From assembly GCA_001570385.1 (NCBI GenBank), contig BBYL01000009.1:248001-312000 (forward strand): a stretch of DNA of 64,000 bases, read 5' to 3'. Below, piece after piece: positions 39,980 to 49,430 of this stretch; within the stretch, counting starts at the first letter, position 1, and the number at the start of each line of letters is the position of its first letter. Source of the stretch: Microtetraspora glauca. GTDB lineage: Bacteria > Actinomycetota > Actinomycetes > Streptosporangiales > Streptosporangiaceae. The notes below the pieces were generated by a model. It was given only the letters and a program-made list of their open reading frames with translations, was not told the origin of the DNA and did not search any database. A program made the position numbers and the translations under genes.

Positions 39980-41371
39980 ATGCTCTCGTCTAACGGCAGG
40001 AAGCCCGTCATGGGCCCATCGCTGGTGCTGGGTGCGCTGGTGCTGGGTTCGTGGGGATGCTCGGCGCTGTCGCCTGGCACCGGGCACTCGCCCGGCGCCG
40101 GCGCGCGCCCCTCCCCCGGCGGGGTGCGAACCGTCGCCTCTCCCCGGCCGGTTGCGGCCCCGACCCTGTCGCTCCGAGCGGTGAAGGCCCCGGCGCTCAC
40201 GTCCGTTCCAGCCCAGCCCTCCTCCTGTCGCCAGCCGCCGGAGCGTACCGACGATTTCCAGGCCGCCGGGAAGGCACCGAACTGGAAGCGACTCACCGTC
40301 GACAAGGACGACACCCACACCGATCCGCGTCAGGTGGCCGCCACCGCTGACGGGACGATCTGGGCCGTCTACAACAGGGACCCGTTAAAGACCGGCGTAC
40401 TACGTCGCTGGGACGGTTCGGCCTGGCAGACTTTTGACATTCCACCGGCGCCGGTCGACGGGCCGTTCGACCGCACATCCAATCCCCATGCCGTGGAGGG
40501 CTTGGCCGTGGTGTCGGCTCAGCGGGTACGGGTCTTCGGTAGGGCGCTTTACACCGGTGGCTCTTCCAGGCCCGGAGTGTTCGTCCACACCTTCGAAAGG
40601 GGCCGGTGGCGTAGTGAGGTCTTCCCCATCGCCACCACGTCCGCCGATTCCGTGGACGTGTACGGTCCGTGGCTGAAGTACGGCAGGCAGGCGCTGCGCT
40701 GGAACGGCTCGGCCTGGCGGTCCTACCGGCTTCCGATCCCGCGCCTGGGTGTTCCGTCTTATGGCGGCCTGCTGGTCGGAGGCCGGGGCGATGAGATATG
40801 GGCGGTGGGAGTGCCCGGCCGGGACAGCGAGGGTGGGCACCGTGCAGGGGTGCTGCGCTGGGCGGGTTCCGGCTGGCAGGAGATCGGAATGCCCGAGTTG
40901 GGTGGGCCGGCCAAGGGGGTCCTGGCAGGCGACAGGGTCGTCGGCACCTCCCTGAGGGTCAACGATGTGGCGGTGCTGGGTCCCGGCGACGTGTGGGTGG
41001 TCGGCGCGGCGGCGATGCTGGTGGAAACCGGCGAAGACGAGGAGATGGGCTTCCGTCCGGTGGCGCTGCACTGGGATGGGAGGTCCTGGAGCTGCCACTG
41101 GGGTCCGGTGCCCACCTCGGGGGGCGAGAGCAGATGGTTCGAGCATGCCGAGCCCGACGGCGCGGGCGGGATGTGGACGGTCGACGACGCCGACGAGCTG
41201 TGGCACCTGTCGAGTGGGCGCTGGACCCGCGGCCGACTGCCCGCGTTCGACGGCTGCACGGCGTACGGGGCGGATCTGGTGCTGCGTCCCGGCACCCGTG
41301 AGGTCTACGCGCTGGGCGCCTACCGTTGTGGCCGCGGCATCGATCGTTCCGCACTGTGGCGAACCCGGTGA
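39980..41371 (+). CDS. secreted lipoprotein with beta-propeller-like repeats
   Basis: About 463 residues from ATG 39980. Lipoprotein signal: positively charged n-region (NGRKP), hydrophobic core and lipobox LGSWGC. After a Pro/Ala-rich linker come repeated blade-like units with W-x-G-S/R-x-W (LRRWDGSAWQTF; LRWNGSAWRSY; LRWAGSGWQEI; LHWDGRSWSCH) and GDxWxVG strands. No catalytic residues seen. I infer an extracytoplasmic beta-propeller of unknown binding role. ATG 40010 (AGGAAG upstream) is an alternative start but would lose the charged n-region. Confidence 0.75.
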   Translation: MLSSNGRKPVMGPSLVLGALVLGSWGCSALSPGTGHSPGAGARPSPGGVRTVASPRPVAAPTLSLRAVKAPALTSVPAQPSSCRQPPERTDDFQAAGKAPNWKRLTVDKDDTHTDPRQVAATADGTIWAVYNRDPLKTGVLRRWDGSAWQTFDIPPAPVDGPFDRTSNPHAVEGLAVVSAQRVRVFGRALYTGGSSRPGVFVHTFERGRWRSEVFPIATTSADSVDVYGPWLKYGRQALRWNGSAWRSYRLPIPRLGVPSYGGLLVGGRGDEIWAVGVPGRDSEGGHRAGVLRWAGSGWQEIGMPELGGPAKGVLAGDRVVGTSLRVNDVAVLGPGDVWVVGAAAMLVETGEDEEMGFRPVALHWDGRSWSCHWGPVPTSGGESRWFEHAEPDGAGGMWTVDDADELWHLSSGRWTRGRLPAFDGCTAYGADLVLRPGTREVYALGAYRCGRGIDRSALWRTR

Positions 41372-41479
41372 TCGCCCCTGGCGCGCGGGCGGCCTTCCTC
41401 ACCAACATGAAGACCACAAGGTTCGCCCGGTCGGTGTGAGACCGGCACTTCTACCAGCGACGGAACCGGAAGGCACCGC

Positions 41480-41986
41480 ATGATTCGACTGATCAGGCGA
41501 AGACATGGCCTCTCTGCGGCCATCACCGTGCTGTCGTATACGGCAGCCGTATGCACACTCACCTGGCTGACCATCGACAACCGGCTCGGGGACCAGCTCT
41601 ACGGGCATTTGACGATGCTGCTGGTGGCCTTTCCCGTCTCCATCGTGGCATTTCTGGCCGGCTCCTGGCTGTCCCACGCCTTGATCGGCGAGCACGGCAC
41701 CGCCATCACGTATGGCTGGGACTTTTTCGTGCTGGCCTGGCCCGGCATCGTCCTGGCCGTCATCCTCGCGATCCTGCTGTTTCGGCGGCGCGCCGCAGGC
41801 CGCGCCATAGGTTGGTTTCTGGCCGGGTGCGTCATCCTGGCCGGACTGGCGATCGCCTTCGACCAATGGGCCCCACGCCGTCCGCACGGTTGGCCGTTGC
41901 TGGTGTGCGGGCTTGGCATGGTTATCGGGCTGCTCATGGAACACATCGGGCACCGGAGCGCCACCACGGGCCGCGACGTCACGTGA
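41480..41986 (+). CDS. four-helix integral membrane protein, unknown
   Basis: 168 residues with four hydrophobic helices (about residues 10-32, 45-65, 80-100, 107-125, plus a possible fifth at 138-155). No motif I recognise. It begins 108 bases after the lipoprotein, same direction, with GGAAGGC upstream; may be co-expressed with it. Confidence 0.7.
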   Translation: MIRLIRRRHGLSAAITVLSYTAAVCTLTWLTIDNRLGDQLYGHLTMLLVAFPVSIVAFLAGSWLSHALIGEHGTAITYGWDFFVLAWPGIVLAVILAILLFRRRAAGRAIGWFLAGCVILAGLAIAFDQWAPRRPHGWPLLVCGLGMVIGLLMEHIGHRSATTGRDVT

Positions 41987-42164
41987 ATGGTCACCACGGA
42001 AATCGGAATGATCACACGCCAGAACGGCGCCGGCTCTCACTACCGCGTTCGGCACAGCGCTGTGGCCGACGAAGGTCGATTGTTCGTCTCGGCCTGCCTG
42101 GCGACGTGCCGAAGCTGAAGTGAACTGCGCCGGGTTGTCCATTAACCGCAGTGGTCCCGCTGGG

Positions 42165-42773
42165 TCAGGCCGCTCCCGGCCCGAACAGGCGGTCCAGGTG
42201 GTAGTCGATGATCTTGGTGGCGGCCTCGTGGCTGCGCTGCCGGCTGAGGACGCTGTGGGTCAGGCCGTTGGCGAGAGCCAGAAGGCCGGCGACTTCGGTA
42301 CGCGGGTCACGATCGGGGGCGATGTCCCCGGCCTGCTGCGCGGCGGTCAACCGTACGGTGAGGAAGTCTTCCAGTGCGTTGGGCAGGGTGAGCCCGACCG
42401 CGGCGAGCGCCGGGTCCGTGAGGGCGGCGGTGTAGTAGGCGGTCCAGGCCATAGAGTCCAGGCGGCTCTGCTCGTCGAAGGGCACGATCGTGCCGAGGAC
42501 GGCGGCGAAAACGCCTCGCGGTGTCAGCTCGCCCGCGGCAGCGGCGGCCCGCTGCTTGACCCGGCGGTCCATGCGGGCACCCAGCTCGGTGAGGCCGGAC
42601 TCGAGCAGGGCCTGCTTGTTGGTGAAGTAGTACTGGACGACGCGCAGCGAGACCCCGGCCTCGGCGGCGATCTCACGCATCGACACTGCCTGCAGGCCGC
42701 GGGTGCTGGCGATGCGCAGCAGCGCCTCGGTCAAATGGCGCCGCCGCTCATCATGATCCACCTGTCGGGGCAT
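42165..42773 (-). CDS. TetR family regulator
   Basis: 202 residues. [43 protein letters not shown]. TetR_C ligand domain follows. It is 9 bases downstream of the alpha/beta hydrolase and shares its promoter; the palindrome at 43724-43739 is the likely operator. Confidence 0.92.
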   Translation of the reverse strand: MPRQVDHDERRRHLTEALLRIASTRGLQAVSMREIAAEAGVSLRVVQYYFTNKQALLESGLTELGARMDRRVKQRAAAAAGELTPRGVFAAVLGTIVPFDEQSRLDSMAWTAYYTAALTDPALAAVGLTLPNALEDFLTVRLTAAQQAGDIAPDRDPRTEVAGLLALANGLTHSVLSRQRSHEAATKIIDYHLDRLFGPGAA

Positions 42774-42782
42774 AACCGTTTT

Positions 42783-43703
42783 CTACCTGTTGTTCGTGCT
42801 GTGCTTCGGCGTTGCGGTCCCGGGCCGCGGCTGGCCGGGAAAGGTGAGGATCCGCTCGGCGACCAGGTCCGGAGCTTCGACGGGTAGCGAGTGTCCGGTG
42901 CCGGGCACGATCTCCACCCGCCAGGACGGCGCGATGTCGGCCAGTCGCGCGGCCAGCGCCTGCGCGTCGAGCAGCGCGCTGCGGGCGCCCAGCAGCACCT
43001 GCACGGGCACGGACACCTCGCGTATCTGCTCGTCGGTGTAGGCGGGCGGGATGGGCACACGCCGGCGGAAGGACCATCCGGCCCGCATCAGCTCCACCAG
43101 CCCATCCTCGCGCAGCACTCCGTTGTTCACTACGCCGGCCATGCGGTGTCGCAACGTACGAGGAAGCATGGAGGCGATGGCCCCGGCAAGGGCCCACCGG
43201 ATGAACCGCCTGGGCAACGGCGCGAAGCCGCCCGGGTCCACCAGCGTCAGCGCCGCGACCCGGCCGCCCCCGCCGAGTTGCTGTTCCACCGCGGCCCAGC
43301 CGCCGGCAGAGAAGCCCGCCACATGTGCGCGCTCGGCTCCGACTGCGGCCAGGACGTCGGTGACCCAGCCACCGACCTCGGCACCGGTCGCGAGTGGCCG
43401 CGTCTGAACTGAGCGGCCGGGCTCGCCGAGCGGGTCGACGGCAAGGACCGGGCGCGTGCGTGCCAGCGGCTCGATGTAGCGGTACCAGGCCAGCGCGTTC
43501 CCGCCGGCACCGGCCAGGAGGACCACGGGATCCCCCTCGGCGGGTCCGGCCCGGTGGATCCGCACCATGCCGGCGCGGGTCTCGATGTCGATGGCGTCCA
43601 CCGGCACCGGCCACAGCTCGCCGAGCACTCGGTCGTAGACGGTGTGGTACTTGTCACGGGCGGAGTCGCTGGTGAAGGCGGATGGCCGGTCAGGCATGCG
43701 CAT
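42783..43703 (-). CDS. alpha/beta hydrolase
   Basis: 306 residues from ATG 43703 (GGGAGATGAGG upstream). Alpha/beta fold with oxyanion HG-equivalent VVLLAGAGGNALAWYRY, nucleophile elbow AGFSAGGWAA (Ser in GFSAG), acid in a late VQVLLGARSALLDAQ, and His in IVPGTGHSLPVEAP. Substrate unknown; the family includes esterases, haloperoxidases and lactonases. First gene of a two-gene operon with TetR. Confidence 0.9.
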   Translation of the reverse strand: MRMPDRPSAFTSDSARDKYHTVYDRVLGELWPVPVDAIDIETRAGMVRIHRAGPAEGDPVVLLAGAGGNALAWYRYIEPLARTRPVLAVDPLGEPGRSVQTRPLATGAEVGGWVTDVLAAVGAERAHVAGFSAGGWAAVEQQLGGGGRVAALTLVDPGGFAPLPRRFIRWALAGAIASMLPRTLRHRMAGVVNNGVLREDGLVELMRAGWSFRRRVPIPPAYTDEQIREVSVPVQVLLGARSALLDAQALAARLADIAPSWRVEIVPGTGHSLPVEAPDLVAERILTFPGQPRPGTATPKHSTNNR

Positions 43704-43723
43704 GGTGACCTCATCTCCCGAAT

Positions 43724-43739
43724 GGATACAGTCGTATCC
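43724..43739. promoter_or_regulatory. TetR operator of the hydrolase operon
   Basis: GGATAC-AGTC-GTATCC, a perfect inverted repeat 21 bases upstream of the hydrolase start codon. Confidence 0.65.
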
Positions 43740-43977
43740 TAACAATCCGCTGGGCCGACTGCGGCGGCGGCATTCGGGCCGGCTGCCCGACCAGACGCGA
43801 CCTCACCAGCACCGAGGCCGCTTCTCGGCCGCTTCCACGGCACCCCTTCCAGGCGGGTACGCCAAGGCCCGCGTCGTGGCTCGGGCGGGGGTCGGCGCGA
43901 CCCGGCGACCGGACCGGTCCATCGTGCGCTTAGGCTCGGGGCATCCCCTCCCCCGCCGCTCGAAAGGTGATGCCCTC

Positions 43978-44289
43978 ATGCCCTCCGCGTTCCGCCTCTT
44001 CCGTGCCGTCGCGATCGCCGAGGCGTACTCCTGGGCAGGGCTGCTCATCGGCATGTTCTTCAAGTACGTCGTCGTCGGCGACGAGATCGGCGTGCGGATC
44101 TTCGGTCCGATCCACGGGGCGATCTTCGTGCTCTACGGGCTCGCCGTGCTGGCCGCAGCGAGGGCGGGCCGATGGAGCTTCGGCACCGTCGTGCTGGGGC
44201 TGGCCTGCGCGGTGCCGCCGTTCACCACGGTCTGGTTCGAGCGGCGGATGACCCGGCGCCTGGAGCCGGCCGCCCAGGTGGCCGCCTGA
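43978..44289 (+). CDS. DUF3817 small membrane protein
   Basis: 103 residues, ATG 43978 with GAAAGGTGA upstream. Three transmembrane helices and the DUF3817 pattern FRAVAIAEAYSWAGLLIGMF, IGVRIFGPIHGAIFVLYGL. Function unknown, common in actinobacteria. Confidence 0.85.
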   Translation: MPSAFRLFRAVAIAEAYSWAGLLIGMFFKYVVVGDEIGVRIFGPIHGAIFVLYGLAVLAAARAGRWSFGTVVLGLACAVPPFTTVWFERRMTRRLEPAAQVAA

Positions 44290-44297
44290 CGAGGGGT

Positions 44298-44332
44298 CTG
44301 GGGACCGCCGGACAGGATCCGGCGGTCCCCAG
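44298..44332. terminator. terminator after DUF3817 gene
   Basis: CTGGGGACCGCCGGA-CAGGA-TCCGGCGGTCCCCAG, a 15-bp perfect stem, 9 bases after the stop. Confidence 0.85.
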
Positions 44333-44336
44333 GCCG

Positions 44337-44441
44337 AGGCCGCGGTCCGTTTCCGACCGCGTCGCGCAGCTCGCGGGACCTTTCCTCCAGTAGCGCCTGC
44401 AGCAGTCCGGCGCGGTTACCGAAGCGACGGAACACGGTGCC
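44337..44441 (-). pseudogene. TetR family fragment
   Basis: Minus-strand GTVFRRFGNRAGLLQALLEE, RSRELRDAVGNGP matches the end of a TetR HTH (GKGTVFRRFGxRxGLLxALL). Only about 35 codons; both ends are missing. Confidence 0.6.
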
Positions 44442-44547
44442 CTATGTGGGGATTTCCTGCTATCAGCCCGATCAGGCGAAAAATCGGTTGAAGACGGCAG
44501 CGAGAACGATCTAGATCTTTGATCCCGGCGCCTCGTATCGTCGCCGC

Positions 44548-45339
44548 ATGACGACTGTGCTCTGCGTACCACAATGGCAAGGCTCGGCGTCGAGCAAGGC
44601 GCGGGGGTTGTCGGCCGGTGCCCGCCGCGCCGCCGAGCTCGTTCCGGCCGACGCAGTGGTGACCGTGCCGGTGCGGGAAGCCGACGGGGACAAGACCGCC
44701 GGGATCCGCGCGTACGACGTGCTCGTGGAGAACCAGCGGCTGACGCGGACGGCACTGGCCGGCATCGACGACCGGGTGATCACCATCGGCGGCGACTGCG
44801 CGGTCGACATCCCGCCGATCGACGCGGCCCACGCCCGCTATGGGAATGCGCTGACAGTGCTGTGGATCGATGCGCATCCGGACGTCTACAGCCCGCAGAC
44901 CCTGCCATCGGGCGCCTTCCACGGGATGGTGGTGCGCGCGCTGCTCGGGGACGGGCCGGCCGGCCTCACACCGGAGCAGCCGCTGGCGCCACACCAGGTG
45001 ATCATCGCTGGGGAGCGGGCGGGCGATGTGTCCGAGCACGAGTACCTCGCGAGGACCGGCCTGCGCAGGTATGGCGTTGACGACCTGGAGCGTGTGCTCG
45101 ACGGTCTGCGCGGCCCCGTGTACGTACACATCGACCTCGACGTCCTGGAGCCCACCGCGTTCGGCTCGACCTGCTACCCGGAGCCGAACGGCGTACGGCC
45201 GCAGCGACTGATCGACCTCGTCGCCCAGGTGGAGGACATGGTCGGGGCGGCCATCACCGAACACGCGCCATCCAGCGACGACGTCGACCCCGGCGAGGCC
45301 GAGATCATTCGCCGGCTGGGCACCGCTCTGACGCGCTGA
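44548..45339 (+). CDS. arginase family protein
   Basis: 263 residues, ureohydrolase fold. Metal-site motifs: TIGGDCAVDIPPID (His of GGDH replaced by Cys), LWIDAHPDVYSP (DAHxD), FHGM, and YVHIDLDVLEP (DxD). Three of the four canonical elements are intact. Substrates in the family include arginine, agmatine and formiminoglutamate; the missing His ligand suggests an altered metal site, as in a distinct actinobacterial subgroup. Confidence 0.85.
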   Translation: MTTVLCVPQWQGSASSKARGLSAGARRAAELVPADAVVTVPVREADGDKTAGIRAYDVLVENQRLTRTALAGIDDRVITIGGDCAVDIPPIDAAHARYGNALTVLWIDAHPDVYSPQTLPSGAFHGMVVRALLGDGPAGLTPEQPLAPHQVIIAGERAGDVSEHEYLARTGLRRYGVDDLERVLDGLRGPVYVHIDLDVLEPTAFGSTCYPEPNGVRPQRLIDLVAQVEDMVGAAITEHAPSSDDVDPGEAEIIRRLGTALTR

Positions 45340-45472
45340 CGGTCGGCATGTCCTCGGTGCCTTCATCACTCCTGTGGTGATGGAGGTGGCGGCCCGGCGG
45401 TGCCGGGCTGGATGTCGGAGACGTCGCGCGGCAGCCCTTCGATCAGGGAGACCCGGGTCGGTCGTTCACCGG

Positions 45473-46909
45473 TCACTCCGCGGTCAGCGGCTTGGCGATG
45501 TGTTCGAGTGACTGCTGCTCCGCCCGTACGCCGAAGGCCAGTTCGGCGATCCCGCCGAGGGCCATGGCGGCGGCTCCGATGAGGAAGCCGACGGCGACGA
45601 GGGTCATGCTGCCGGTGGCGATGAACTCGCCGAACACCAGTGGTCCGGTGATGCCGCCGATTCCGGTCCCGACGGCGTAGAACAGGGCGATCGCCAGTGC
45701 CCTGGTCTCCATCGGGAAGATCTCGCTGACGGTGAGGTAGGCCGAGCTCGCGCCCGCCGAGGCCACGAAGAACGTGAGCGCGACCAGCGCGACGAACGAC
45801 ACCGCGGTCAGGCCGCCGTTCATCAGGAGGAGGGCGAGGACGACGGCGAGCGCGGCCGACCCCAGGTAGGTCCCCGAGATCATCGGCACGCGGCCGACCG
45901 TGTCAAAGAGCCGGCCGAGCAGGAGCGGGCCGAGGAAGTTGCCGAACGCGAAGACCACCATGAAGTACGGCACGGCCCCTGAGGCCACGCCGAAGAAGGT
46001 GTGCAGCATGGTGCCGAGGTCGAACGTGACGGCGTTGTAGAGGAACGCCTGCCCGATGAACAGGGCCAGTCCGAGGATCGTCCGGCGGGGGTAGCGCTTG
46101 ATCGCGACTTCGGCGATCTCCCGGAAGGGGATCGCCCGGCGTTGCCGTACGGTGATGGTCCCGTAGGGTGGTGCCAGCTCGCGGCCGGTCTTGGCGCGTA
46201 CCTCGGTCTCGATCGTGCCGACGATGCGTTCCGCTTCCTTCTCGCGGCCATGGATGAACAGCCAGCGGGGGCTTTCGGGCACGTGCCTGCGTACGATCAT
46301 GATGCCGATGCCGAGGAGGCCGCCGAGGCCGAAGGCGAGCCGCCATCCGATGTCCGTGGGTAACAGGTCGGACAGCAGAACCAGCGCGGCGGCGCTGCCG
46401 AGGGCCGATCCGGCCCAGAAGCTGCCGTTGATGGTGAGGTCGACCTGGCCGCGGTTGCGTGCCGGGATGAGCTCGTCGATGGCCGAGTTGATCGCGGCGT
46501 ACTCCCCTCCGATGCCCATTCCGGTGAGGAACCTGAACAGGTACAGATACCAGGGGGCGAAGGAGAAGGCGGTGGCCACGGTCGCGACGACGTACAACGC
46601 GAGCGTGATCATGAACAGTTTCTTGCGGCCGTGGCGGTCGGTGAGCTGCCCGAAGATCAGGGCGCCGGCGCAGGCTCCGGCCACGTAGACCGCGGCGGCG
46701 GTGCCGATGTCGGCGGCCGTCAGGTCGATTCCGCTGCCGCGTTCCGTCATGCGGGGGGCGATCGCGCCGACGATGGTCACCTCGATCCCGTCGAGGATCC
46801 ATACGGTTCCCAGGCCGACGACGATCCGCCAGTGGAAGCGCGACCAGGGCAGCCGGTCCAGGCGGGCCGGGATGCCGGTGCTGACGACCTTGAGCTGCTC
46901 GGCTCCCAT
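45473..46909 (-). CDS. MFS transporter (metabolite:H+ symporter)
   Basis: About 478 residues from ATG 46909 (GGGGAGCGG 8 bases upstream). Twelve transmembrane segments. Signature loops: TDRHGRKKLFM (TM2-3), PESPRWLF after TM6 and GRLFDTVGRVPMI (TM8-9), the sugar-porter/ShiA/AAHS type. Transports a sugar acid or aromatic acid by inference. Single gene. Confidence 0.92.
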   Translation of the reverse strand: MGAEQLKVVSTGIPARLDRLPWSRFHWRIVVGLGTVWILDGIEVTIVGAIAPRMTERGSGIDLTAADIGTAAAVYVAGACAGALIFGQLTDRHGRKKLFMITLALYVVATVATAFSFAPWYLYLFRFLTGMGIGGEYAAINSAIDELIPARNRGQVDLTINGSFWAGSALGSAAALVLLSDLLPTDIGWRLAFGLGGLLGIGIMIVRRHVPESPRWLFIHGREKEAERIVGTIETEVRAKTGRELAPPYGTITVRQRRAIPFREIAEVAIKRYPRRTILGLALFIGQAFLYNAVTFDLGTMLHTFFGVASGAVPYFMVVFAFGNFLGPLLLGRLFDTVGRVPMISGTYLGSAALAVVLALLLMNGGLTAVSFVALVALTFFVASAGASSAYLTVSEIFPMETRALAIALFYAVGTGIGGITGPLVFGEFIATGSMTLVAVGFLIGAAAMALGGIAELAFGVRAEQQSLEHIAKPLTAE

Positions 46910-47099
46910 CGGCACCGCTCCCCCGCTGCGCCCGTGCTCTCACCGCCGCCGTGTCCGTGTGCGTCACCTCCCGGCCTACGGCGGGCGCGGAGAGGCGTGT
47001 CTCCCAGCCTCTCGGCCGGGCCGGGCGGGCGCATCCCTCGATCGGGTAGTCGTACGGGTGGCCGCGCGGATGTCGGTGGGGCCGGATACGGTGTGGATC

Positions 47100-48239
47100 A
47101 TGCTTCCGGCTCGGTTGAACCGCATCACCGTGGAGGAGGCCGCGGATCGCTACGTGGAGCTGGTCCGGGCCAAGACGCTGACGGGGGCGCTGTCCCCCGC
47201 GACCGCCGAGGTGTACGCGCGGGACGTCGCCACGTTCGTACGGCTGGCGGGTGCGGACCGGGTGCTGGACGACCTCACGGGTGAGGACGTGGACGCGGTG
47301 CTGCTGGCGTTCGCGCGCAAGCCGGACGAGCGGCGGCGGGAGCCGGAGGCGGGGTTGCAGAGCGCGGGGTTGCAGAGCGCGGCGTCGCAGGCGCGGTTCC
47401 GCCGCTCGGTGTCGGCGTTGTTCAAGCACGCGGCGGTGGCGGGGTGGGTGCAGCTCAACCCGATGGCGGCCTCGTCGGTGACCGCCCGGGAGCGTGGCGG
47501 GTTGCGGGCCGAGCGGCGGGCGCTCACCAAGGAGCAGGCCGAGGGGTTGATCGGGGCGGCGCGTTCTCCCGCCGAGGAGCCCGCGCGCAGGAAGGATCAG
47601 CGTACGGATGCCCGTGACGCGTTGATCGTGCTGTTGCTGGCGACGGTGGGGCCGAGGGTGTCGGAGCTGGTGCGGGCGAACATCGAGGATTTCTACACCA
47701 ATGACGGGGTGCGCTACTGGCGGATCTTCGGCAAGGGGGGCACGACGCGGGACGTGCCGCTTCCGCGTGACGTCGCCGAGGTGTTCGACGCCTACCTCGC
47801 GGTGCGGGCGGCGAGCCAGGAGAAGGCGCTGTTGTTGTCGTGGCGGGGCAGGCGGCTGGCCCGGGGTGACGTGCAGGGGGTGATCGACCGGGTGCAGCGG
47901 CGGGTGGAGCCGGGGCGGCGGCGAAGCGTGACGCCACACGGGTTGCGGCACACGACCGCGACGCATCTGCTGGCGGACGGCACGGACATGGACGCGGTTC
48001 GCCGCGTGCTGGGGCACAGCGATCTGTCGACGCTCGGCCGTTATCGCGATGATCTCCCGGGTGAGCTGGAGGTGGCGATGCGGGCGCATCCGCTGCTGCG
48101 CGGCCCTCGGGGCGTGGCGGACGTCCCGGCTGCCGGGTCGGCCGATGCCTCGGCCGTACCAGGCGATCCGGAACACGGTGGCCCAGGTGACGCAGGTGAG
48201 CGCGGCGCTGAGGGTGACGGCCTGTCGGCCGGACGTTGA
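47100..48239 (+). CDS. tyrosine recombinase (XerC/D-like integrase)
   Basis: 379 residues from ATG 47100. SAM-like N-terminal domain, then the catalytic domain with R (ATVGPRVSEL), H-x-x-R (TPHGLRHTTATHLL), H (VLGHSDLSTLGRY) and the Tyr at the end of that motif. A 15-bp tandem duplication (47351-47380) encodes GLQSAGLQSA. Last 60 residues are Gly/Ala-rich and non-conserved. No tRNA, att repeat or other integrative-element gene was seen next to it, so it may be a lone recombinase. Confidence 0.9.
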   Translation: MLPARLNRITVEEAADRYVELVRAKTLTGALSPATAEVYARDVATFVRLAGADRVLDDLTGEDVDAVLLAFARKPDERRREPEAGLQSAGLQSAASQARFRRSVSALFKHAAVAGWVQLNPMAASSVTARERGGLRAERRALTKEQAEGLIGAARSPAEEPARRKDQRTDARDALIVLLLATVGPRVSELVRANIEDFYTNDGVRYWRIFGKGGTTRDVPLPRDVAEVFDAYLAVRAASQEKALLLSWRGRRLARGDVQGVIDRVQRRVEPGRRRSVTPHGLRHTTATHLLADGTDMDAVRRVLGHSDLSTLGRYRDDLPGELEVAMRAHPLLRGPRGVADVPAAGSADASAVPGDPEHGGPGDAGERGAEGDGLSAGR

Positions 48240-48576
48240 GCCCGGATCCGGCGTGTGCTCGCTGACCGGTCTGAAGCGGGACGTTGCCGTGGCGCTCCCC
48301 GGGCGGGTGTGGCCTCGGCGATGGCCCGGGCGATGACCCGTCGGGGCTTCGCGGGCTGGACGACCTCGTCGAACTCGCCGCTTTCACCGCGGCGGTGGAG
48401 TCGAGGCAACCGCCCGGGCGCAGAGCCACCGCGATCACCCGATTCCGGCCGCCGGCCGCGCATCGGCTCGCTGCGCGGTATGGGCTGCGAGTACGGCGTG
48501 AGCAGCCCGCCCGGCTGGAGGGCCGGGGCGAGCACTCGGGTGGACGGCGCACGGCAGTCATCACAACAATCGCCAT
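48240..48576. other. no gene seen
   Basis: 337 bases between the recombinase and the LysE gene. All six frames are shadow-like. No hairpin or conserved motif stands out. Confidence 0.5.
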
Positions 48577-49335
48577 ATGACCATGTTCTCCGCGCTTGCC
48601 TCCTTCGCCGTCGTCGCCGGCCTGATGACGATCGTTCCCGGTCTGGATACCGCCCTGGTCCTGAGATCGGCGATCACGGGCGGACGGCGGCACGCGTTCG
48701 CGACCGCGCTGGGCGTCAACACGGGCGTGTTGGTGTGGGGCGCGGGGGCCGCGGTGGGCGTGTCGGCCCTCCTGACCGCGTCGCAGACGGCGTACACGGT
48801 CCTGCGGCTGGCCGGAGCGGCCTATCTCATCTGGTTCGGGGCCACCATGGTGTGGCGCACGATGCGCGGGCGGCCCGCACCCTCGACGACCGCATCCTCA
48901 GCGAGCGCGTCCACGCAGCCCGCACCCCTCCAGCCCGCACTCCCCCAGCCCGCACTCCCCCAGCCCGCACTCCCCGAGGCGGCGAACGCGGAAGGCGCCG
49001 ACCCGGAGGCGAAGATCGACTCCGCGCCGGTGACAGGGCCGGCTGGGGCGTGGGCGCGCGGGTTGGTGACGAACCTGCTCAACCCCAAGATCGGCGTGTT
49101 CTACGTGGCCATGCTGCCGCAGTTCATCCCGGCGGACGCGCCGCACCTGCTGACGGGCCTGCTGCTGGCGCTGGTGCACAACGTCGAGGGGATGGCGTGG
49201 TTCACCTTGCTGATCTTCGGTACCCACCTGGCGCGCGCCTGGCTGATGGGGGCCCGAGTCCATCGGATCATCGACCGGATCACCGGCACCGCTCTGGTCG
49301 GGTTCGGAGTGCGCCTGGCCCTGTCCGGCGACTGA
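48577..49335 (+). CDS. LysE/RhtB family exporter with repeat-expanded loop
   Basis: 252 residues. N-terminus TIVPGLDTALVLRSAITGGR is the LysE signature; five to six transmembrane segments; TNLLNPKIGVFYVAMLPQFI in the second half. The cytoplasmic loop holds four 15-bp repeats (PALPQ) and is about 40 residues longer than usual. Exports amino acids or similar small molecules. Confidence 0.92.
   Translation: MTMFSALASFAVVAGLMTIVPGLDTALVLRSAITGGRRHAFATALGVNTGVLVWGAGAAVGVSALLTASQTAYTVLRLAGAAYLIWFGATMVWRTMRGRPAPSTTASSASASTQPAPLQPALPQPALPQPALPEAANAEGADPEAKIDSAPVTGPAGAWARGLVTNLLNPKIGVFYVAMLPQFIPADAPHLLTGLLLALVHNVEGMAWFTLLIFGTHLARAWLMGARVHRIIDRITGTALVGFGVRLALSGD
48916..48975. repeat. 4 x 15-bp in-frame repeat in lysE loop
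   Basis: CAGCCCGCACTCCCC x4 (first unit one substitution). Encodes QPALP repeats in the loop between helices 3 and 4. Confidence 0.9.
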
Positions 49336-49430
49336 GCGGCGAGCACGCTGTCGGCACCGCGTGCTGTACCTGAAGGACACCTCCCGTCCCGACCCGTGGA
49401 ACCTGGACGTCTCCGTCAGGGAGCTCAAGG

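Noticed and set aside
45370..45472. C-terminal extension of the MFS transporter by frameshift
   Set aside because: A 35-codon frame after the stop reads RPTRVSLIEGLPRDVSDIQP but there is no family match to prove continuity.
45903..48176. 757-codon minus-strand frame
   Set aside because: Antisense to the recombinase and out of frame with the MFS gene; Arg/Pro/His-rich as in GC-rich shadows.
47524..48693. Long minus-strand frame as LysR or other partner of LysE
   Set aside because: Pro/Arg/Ser-rich shadow with no HTH.
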